A stretch of 45,213 nt of DNA from Aquibacillus kalidii (lineage in GTDB: Bacteria; Bacillota; Bacilli; Bacillales; Amphibacillaceae), in the NCBI RefSeq assembly GCF_014280935.1, contig NZ_JACLZI010000060.1, positions 1 to 45,213 of the forward strand, in the 5' to 3' direction. Made by a program: the position numbers and the translations under genes. Shown here piece by piece: positions 40,804 through 45,213 of this stretch (the stretch's first letter is position 1; the number at the start of each line of letters is the position of its first letter). A model generated the notes under the pieces. It was not told where the DNA came from and made no database searches. It saw only the letters and a program-made list of their open reading frames with translations.

Positions 40804-41589
40804 ATGAAAAAATCAATTTATGTATCAATGGAAATGCAAAGTGGAACGAAGAAATTGGCAGAGGCGCTGGAATTAAGAGGCTTCCCGGTTAAAGTGAAAG
40901 ATGACTTTATCTCGTTAAGGAATGGTAGTGAGAAAGACTGTAAGGAGCTAAAACAATTTTTAGACGAGTTACAAATTCCTGTCTTTTGGCAAGGTGAGAA
41001 ATTCCAGCTGTTAACGAATCGTTTCCCAGTATCTAAAATGAAGGAAATCATTCATGCAAAAGGACGTAATCACGGGGTGCATATGGAGGGGTATCATATG
41101 AAGTGGAGATCCTTCGCCAACCGTCGTTATGGAATTCGTACTTATACTACGATCCTATGTCCTTACACAGCTATTATGGTAAAAGCGCTAAATGAAGCAG
41201 GAATAGTTGCGCTAACCGGCTGTAATGGACATGGTCAACATAGCCCGAATTTTCAATTGTCAGGTGTGTACTTTGGTGTATGGTTTTCGATCATTCAACA
41301 AAAATACCTTAAGGATCTAAACCTACATTATAAATGGAAAGTGTATTACCGAGGTCAAATGACTTCTGGCATAATGGCACATAAAGCTTCTGAACAGTCA
41401 TGGAATATGATGAAGGTTCTAGCTGATTGTGAACAAATGGCTAATGTATTGGTAAAGCATGCAGCAGAAATCCGCGAGTTAAAGAAGAACAGTTTTAAAC
41501 GAGGCATGAAGGATATTGCGGATAGCTTACGAGAAAATGGAGCAATAAATGACTTGTCTAACTGGATGAATGGTGAAGTGGAAAAGTAG
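40804..41589 (+). CDS. Hypothetical 261-aa protein
   Basis: Starts at ATG 40804 (GGAGG 8 nt upstream; the TTG at 40798 is too close). Residues 1-65 look like a small alpha/beta domain (VSMEMQSGTKKLAEALELRG, GSEKDCKELKQFLDEL). The central part is rich in aromatic, His and Gly residues (GVHMEGYHMKWRSFANRRYG; ALTGCNGHGQHSPNFQLSG) and may be an enzyme domain with metal-binding residues. The C terminus is helical and charged. No family recognised. Confidence 0.65.
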   Translation: MKKSIYVSMEMQSGTKKLAEALELRGFPVKVKDDFISLRNGSEKDCKELKQFLDELQIPVFWQGEKFQLLTNRFPVSKMKEIIHAKGRNHGVHMEGYHMKWRSFANRRYGIRTYTTILCPYTAIMVKALNEAGIVALTGCNGHGQHSPNFQLSGVYFGVWFSIIQQKYLKDLNLHYKWKVYYRGQMTSGIMAHKASEQSWNMMKVLADCEQMANVLVKHAAEIRELKKNSFKRGMKDIADSLRENGAINDLSNWMNGEVEK

Positions 41590-41598
41590 AAGTAGAGG

Positions 41599-41668
41599 GA
41601 AGCAGAGCGACGGTTCTTCTGCTTCTTTTTTTAGTTAGGGGAAGCAAGGGGACGGTTCTCTTGCTTCC
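41599..41668. repeat. REP-A copy 2, with inverted right-hand core
   Basis: GAAGCAG...CTGCTTC hairpin, T7, then GGAAGCAAG...CTTGCTTCC. The right core reads GGGGACGGTTCTC, the reverse complement of the GAGAACCGTCCCC in copies 1 and 3. Confidence 0.85.
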
Positions 41669-41777
41669 TATATAATAAATTGTAATTAACTAAATTTATC
41701 ATATACAATTAAAGTGTTGAAATATAATAGACTACTACATATTTAAAATATATACATTTGGAAGGGAGGAAACTCCA

Positions 41778-42044
41778 TTGAAGAGACAACGAGATTTAAG
41801 AGGTAATTATGAATTTTCCAGAAGCTATCATTCTCTCATTGTTCCTAAACAAAACATTTCGGACGCAATTTTTCAAGTGATGCAGCAGAGAAATTTATCA
41901 CTTGAGGAGCTAACAGAGAATATTGACGGAATGAATGTGGAACAGGTCAATCAGGTAACCGCTGGTGAAGACTACAGTATGGAAGCTTTGCTTAAAGTTC
42001 TAGACGCGGTAGACCTGGAAATTGAGATAAAGCCAAGAAAATAG
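41778..42044 (+). CDS. Small HTH protein, antitoxin-like
   Basis: An 88-aa protein starting at TTG 41778 with GGAGG 8 nt upstream. Residues about 28-75 form a degenerate XRE-like HTH (AIFQVMQQRNLSLEELTENI, VEQVNQVTAGEDYSMEALLK) ending in LEIEIKPRK, as in HigA/HTH_37-type antitoxins. The next gene, 98 bp downstream, is small and of unknown function, so a toxin-antitoxin pair is possible but unproven. Confidence 0.6.
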   Translation: MKRQRDLRGNYEFSRSYHSLIVPKQNISDAIFQVMQQRNLSLEELTENIDGMNVEQVNQVTAGEDYSMEALLKVLDAVDLEIEIKPRK

Positions 42045-42061
42045 AAGAATACGTCTTCTTA

Positions 42062-42068
42062 TGTCGAA
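42062..42068 (+). promoter_or_regulatory. Perfect 0A-box sequence
   Basis: TGTCGAA, the consensus Spo0A-binding heptamer, 74 bp upstream of the 42143 start. A 7-bp match is expected by chance at this frequency, so it matters only because a Spo0A-type DNA-binding protein is encoded 830 bp downstream. Confidence 0.35.
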
Positions 42069-42142
42069 ACCCCCAAATCGAATCTAGTTAGTGCTATAAT
42101 TTTCCCTGTATTGCTTCATCTTTTAATAAGGGGGAGATAGGC

Positions 42143-42445
42143 ATGATCCATCGATCAGCTATGGAAAAATTCCCTAAATTATATCCAACTGAGGAGGTGC
42201 TAACTACATTAGAGTCTACAACTCTATCGGAGAAAGGGGAAAATGAGCTAAATGATTTTCTCACTCGTTTGAATCGATACGGCATTAATAAGGCCATGCT
42301 TGGAAGTCGTCATGTTACTACATATCCAAATGGTGTTGCTAAATTAAGATTCAGTGAATTTGTTTTAACAGTGAGTGAATACGACGGTGAGATGATTTAC
42401 ATTGTGGATATATTCAAAACTCATTTAGTTCTAGTAGAAGCATAA
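42143..42445 (+). CDS. Hypothetical 100-aa protein
   Basis: Starts at ATG 42143 with GGGGGAG 7 nt upstream. The N-terminal half is helical (LSEKGENELNDFLTRLNRYG). The C-terminal half has alternating strands (VTTYPNGVAKLRFSEFVLTV, MIYIVDIFKTHLVLVE). This alpha-then-beta layout resembles RelE/HigB-type or other small ribosome-binding folds, but no motif clinches it. Confidence 0.6.
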   Translation: MIHRSAMEKFPKLYPTEEVLTTLESTTLSEKGENELNDFLTRLNRYGINKAMLGSRHVTTYPNGVAKLRFSEFVLTVSEYDGEMIYIVDIFKTHLVLVEA

Positions 42446-42891
42446 TTGTTTCGGGCTAGGTCATTCTAGCCCGGACAATATCAACCCTTATTAGATAAAA
42501 AGAAGCAAAAGATGTACGGTGTACTAGTTAAAAAATTATAGCAAGGACTTAGGAAGAATATCATAAACTTTTAAGAAACTCTGAATTTTATATATCAATG
42601 AATATTCAAATTTAAAACTATCTTTTTATAGTGTTCTCTAACTTTGCCTAAAATGACGAATTATTAACGATAGTTTAACGAAAAAATATATTTTTTGATA
42701 TAAAATCAGACTTTCAAAATGAATAACTCCTAAACTCAAAAGTCTAATCGATTTGATCGGTTAGACTTTTTTCTTATCATTTTGAATAGTTACAAACATG
42801 AGAAGTTTCTTGCTTTCAAACAAAGTAAACAATCTGAGACTTTGTTCTGGTACAATTTAAGAAACGAATATGTGATACAGAGGTGTAAGAA
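42446..42891. other. Spacer with two hairpins before the Spo0A-like gene
   Basis: CGGGCTAG / CTAGCCCG at 42452-42473 is a hairpin without a T tract. AAAGTCTAA / TTAGACTTT at 42739-42770, with an inner CGA/TCG and TTTTTTCTT, is a strong plus-strand terminator. TGACGAA, a 0A-box-like heptamer, is at 42654. No gene seen. Confidence 0.6.
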
Positions 42892-44073
42892 GTGGAGACT
42901 AAACAGCTAGAGGAAATGGTTCAAACGTTATTAAAGGAACAACAAAGTCTGAAACAAGAGATGGAAGAATTAAAACAAAACGCTGCTGAACAGGGGAAAC
43001 CAGCAACGGACCATCAAGAAAAAGAAGCAGATCGTCAAGATAACGGAGTAGTAAATGAGAAGCAATTAGAATCGAGAATTACAGCACTAATTCATGATGT
43101 GGGTGTCCCGGCGCATATTAAGGGATTTAAATATATGAAGGAAGCAGTCAAAATTATCTACTATGATAACGAGGTATTAGGAGAAATGACGAAGGGGCTT
43201 TATCCTTTTTTAGCCAATAAATTTGATACGACAGCAAGTCGAGTGGAGCGCGCAATCCGTCATTCGATCGAAGTGGCATGGAGCAGAGGGAATATGGAGC
43301 ACTTATCGAATTTATTCGGTTACCCGATTAGCATTTCAAGAGCGAAGCCTACTAATTCAGAATTCCTTGGGCTACTAGTAAACTACTTAGAATTGGAATT
43401 TCCAAATATAGAAGAAGCCAATCAGAAAAGGGAAGAAATCAGACAACAGATCGACTATGTAAAAGGTCAAAAGAAGCAAAAGCAGGCAGCTAAAAATGTG
43501 ACCAAAGTGGAAAAGATTCAGGTAGCATCCGTACCCGAAATGGATCAATCAGAGTTGTCGCAAGAAGCCCAACGAGTTATAGGTGTCTGTCAACGAAACG
43601 TAGAAAAGTTTCAAAACCATGTGTCGTTCGCCGAGAAGAATAAGGCGCAAGCTGCTATAGGCTTTATGGATGAAAATATTAAATCATTACAGGCAATGAT
43701 AAAACGTGTGAATCAAAGTGCAATGGGGCGTACCAAAAATGTTTGGAAAAGAGAGTTGAAGAAATGGGAAAAGACACTCATCAATTTGCGAGCTTTATAC
43801 CGACCATATACCCTTGAAGAGGTCTGGGACCCAGGCTTGTATAAGCAACAAGTGAATTGCTATCGAGATTATGTGACTCTAGTTTTAAAGGATCCTACGT
43901 ATAATCAACAGGAAAACCAAGCTTTCTTATTTGAGGAATTAAAGATTTTCATCGATAGTCATAACAGTGACTTTTGGCTAAAGCTAAATCAACAAGACAT
44001 ACCAGGTGTACAAAAAAAGTTTCTACTCATCTTATCTGAGTTTAAAAGATTACATAGGTCAGTGGAGGGATAG
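42892..44073 (+). CDS. Orphan Spo0A effector-domain protein with coiled coil and novel C terminus
   Basis: A 393-aa protein. Residues 1-50 are a Gln/Glu/Lys-rich coiled coil. Residues about 60-170 are a complete Spo0A C-terminal DNA-binding domain: [20 protein letters not shown], then [20 protein letters not shown] (113-132, the recognition helix region) and [12 protein letters not shown]. No receiver domain is present, so it cannot be switched by the phosphorelay. Residues about 185-393 are helical and unfamiliar ([40 protein letters not shown]). GTG start behind AGAGGTG. It could compete with Spo0A for 0A boxes or bind its own sites. Confidence 0.85.
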   Translation: METKQLEEMVQTLLKEQQSLKQEMEELKQNAAEQGKPATDHQEKEADRQDNGVVNEKQLESRITALIHDVGVPAHIKGFKYMKEAVKIIYYDNEVLGEMTKGLYPFLANKFDTTASRVERAIRHSIEVAWSRGNMEHLSNLFGYPISISRAKPTNSEFLGLLVNYLELEFPNIEEANQKREEIRQQIDYVKGQKKQKQAAKNVTKVEKIQVASVPEMDQSELSQEAQRVIGVCQRNVEKFQNHVSFAEKNKAQAAIGFMDENIKSLQAMIKRVNQSAMGRTKNVWKRELKKWEKTLINLRALYRPYTLEEVWDPGLYKQQVNCYRDYVTLVLKDPTYNQQENQAFLFEELKIFIDSHNSDFWLKLNQQDIPGVQKKFLLILSEFKRLHRSVEG

Positions 44074-44492
44074 AAAGCAAACAATTTTGTATGAGGCTTT
44101 TCTTCTGCGTTAACTACTGTAACATTAATAGTAGTACAAATGGGGGGGAAGGTGTAGTAACGCGACTCTGAAGCACTAAGCCTAGTAGTTCAAGTTGTTT
44201 TACACCACTAGCTATGCTTACACTTGTAGTGAAAGTCGTCGTCTACTTAAACTAAAAGAAATGGCGTTGACAAAGAGAACAGAGGGAAGCAGAGGGAGGT
44301 TCTTCTGCTTCTTTTTTAGTTATGGAAGCAAGAGAACCGTCCCCTTGCTTCCTACATCCTACCTAGATAAAACGGTTCATCTAAACCTATAAGCCTATTC
44401 GCTGTTTGGATAAAACAGGAAATATGTAATATACCAATAGTTTCAGTGATTCGCTACCATAGTAATAGAAATATTTGGAAGGGGATAGGCAG
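44074..44492. other. Spacer with REP-A copy 3 and leader of the YwqH-like gene
   Basis: No gene supported. An open frame at 44195-44392 is produced by the REP-A element and is rejected. The ribosome binding site AAGGGG precedes ATG 44493. Confidence 0.4.
44286..44352. repeat. REP-A copy 3
   Basis: Same orientation and right core (AGAGAACCGTCCCC) as copy 1; the left core has lost one base (GGGAGGTTC instead of GGGACGGTTC). Confidence 0.85.
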
Positions 44493-44807
44493 ATGTTAGT
44501 GAGTGCGGAAGAGGCGGAGCGGAGAAGGATACGTATGAGGTATCTGCGCAAAGCAGCCGAACTAGAGGAATTCTTGTCACGGCTTAATCATGTAATCCAA
44601 GATTTTCATCATGCCCATCAAACGTTTACGAGCGGTAGAAGTAAGTACTCGGCACATTGGCAAGGGGATGTGAGACATGCGTTTGATCGAGTTGCAACGG
44701 ACGTGAATCAATCGAGGAGTCGAGTGGAACAAACATACAGCGAGCTACGGCAGGAAACGAGGAATAAGATTCACTATTATAGGCAGAAAGCGGCTAATCT
44801 GTTATGA
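44493..44807 (+). CDS. YwqH-like (DUF5082) protein of an LXG toxin locus
   Basis: About 104 aa from ATG 44493 (AAGGGG upstream). It is an all-helical hairpin resembling YwqH/DUF5082 proteins, small WXG100-like partners encoded just before LXG toxins: YLRKAAELEEFLSRLNHVIQ in helix 1, W in SAHWQGDVRHAF at the turn, and RSRVEQTYSELRQETRNKI in helix 2. It overlaps the next gene by 4 nt (ATGA). Such partners help the toxin engage the type VII secretion machinery. Confidence 0.8.
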   Translation: MLVSAEEAERRRIRMRYLRKAAELEEFLSRLNHVIQDFHHAHQTFTSGRSKYSAHWQGDVRHAFDRVATDVNQSRSRVEQTYSELRQETRNKIHYYRQKAANLL

Positions 44808-45213
44808 GTAAAATAAATGTGAATCTGGGCGAATTGAAGCATCTAGCTAGTATGATTGGGAAGGCTGAACATCAATCTGATGATGCAGTTCAGACCCTTC
44901 GTCGGCAATTTCGGTCACTTCAAGCAAGTTATCCTGGTGTTGTACCAGGCTCTATTGATAGTTATACAGATAGACTGGAGAGGGAGTTAAAACGGTATAA
45001 AAGAGAGCTAAATGATGCGCGGTACATTGTCCATTTAACTGTCGACCGTATGTTGGAGGATGAACAATCGTTAAAGCGAAAAGCGTCAAAAATAAAACCA
45101 TCTCCTAATTTAGATGTATGGAATAATATTCAGCGGAATTTCCATCATAGTAATTTTGAATGGAACGGCAAGAAGGTAATGACTAAGGATTTACTTGCTT
45201 TAATCGGGAGACT
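44804..45213 (+). CDS. YwqI-like (DUF5344) protein, truncated by the window end
   Basis: The frame starting MSKINVNLGELKHLASMIGK stays open to the last base (136 codons). The first ~90 residues match the YwqI/DUF5344 layout, a helical small partner of LXG toxins (VQTLRRQFRSLQASYPGVVP; YTDRLERELKRYKRELNDAR). YwqI proteins are usually about 90-100 aa, so the continued open frame (SPNLDVWNNIQRNFHHSNFE) suggests a fusion to, or direct entry into, a toxin-type region downstream. Confidence 0.75.
   Translation, partial: MSKINVNLGELKHLASMIGKAEHQSDDAVQTLRRQFRSLQASYPGVVPGSIDSYTDRLERELKRYKRELNDARYIVHLTVDRMLEDEQSLKRKASKIKPSPNLDVWNNIQRNFHHSNFEWNGKKVMTKDLLALIGR

Noticed and set aside
44195-44392. 65-codon plus-strand frame
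   Set aside because: Most of it is the REP-A hairpin element translated.

Overview
The window looks like chromosome of a low-GC, endospore-forming member of the Bacillaceae. Evidence: AGGAGG-type ribosome binding sites with frequent TTG/GTG starts, a ComK-family gene, a Spo0A-type DNA-binding domain, a perfect CcpA cre box, a CspB-type cold-shock gene, and YwqH/YwqI-like type VII secretion genes at the right edge. It is an accessory-rich region in which ordinary genes alternate with phage remnants, nuclease genes, toxin/immunity debris and dispersed hairpin repeats. I cannot name the species.

Layout. 0-4 kb: housekeeping-like genes (LOG-family phosphoribohydrolase, MazG-like pyrophosphohydrolase, HAD phosphatase, GNAT acetyltransferase, alpha/beta hydrolase). 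4.3-9.5 kb: a phage-type replication block. An excisionase-like HTH gene and six 21-bp-spaced iterons precede a replisome organiser, a G39P-like helicase loader and a DnaB helicase; a nuclease and a frameshifted ecsC follow. The HTH 3' end and iteron array recur in decayed form at 9.2-9.5 kb with eight iterons, so the block lies between direct repeats. 9.6-12 kb: two secreted pectin/arabinan-degrading enzymes (PL3 pectate lyase with ricin-type modules; GH43 arabinanase with a cre box). 12.4-15.5 kb: SEC-C protein, cold-shock protein, Sel1-repeat protein. 15.5-18.2 kb: immunity-gene debris (duplicated Sel1 fragment, broken DUF4176, DUF5071-like gene) between ~80-bp direct repeats. 18.2-19.4 kb: ECF sigma factor and its probable membrane anti-sigma.

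19.7-29.3 kb is a probable defence island: MazG-like enzyme, phosphorothioate-type SBD-HNH endonuclease, SF1 helicase with C-terminal nuclease, winged-helix PD-(D/E)XK protein, HNH nuclease, PLD-SF2 helicase-DUF3427 protein, and a convergent Nudix hydrolase. Nucleases, helicases and nucleotide-pool enzymes sit together without a methyltransferase.

29.5-34.1 kb is a gene graveyard. An ArpU-like phage regulator is frameshifted, and four further genes keep their frames but carry six premature stops, each explicable by one C:G to T:A transition. 34-36.5 kb holds a hypothetical gene, a decayed comK/xre copy, a lipoprotein and REP-like repeats. 36.6-38.5 kb is an XRE / ImmA-IrrE protease / PIN-like operon with a clear promoter. 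38.7-39.5 kb is a ComK paralogue with its own XRE gene. 39.7-44.1 kb holds a TPR/winged-helix regulator-like protein, an unknown gene behind hairpins that overlap its Shine-Dalgarno, a small HTH gene and, most strikingly, a 393-aa protein with a complete Spo0A effector domain but no receiver domain. 44.5 kb to the end begins a YwqH/YwqI-type LXG polymorphic-toxin locus that runs off the window.
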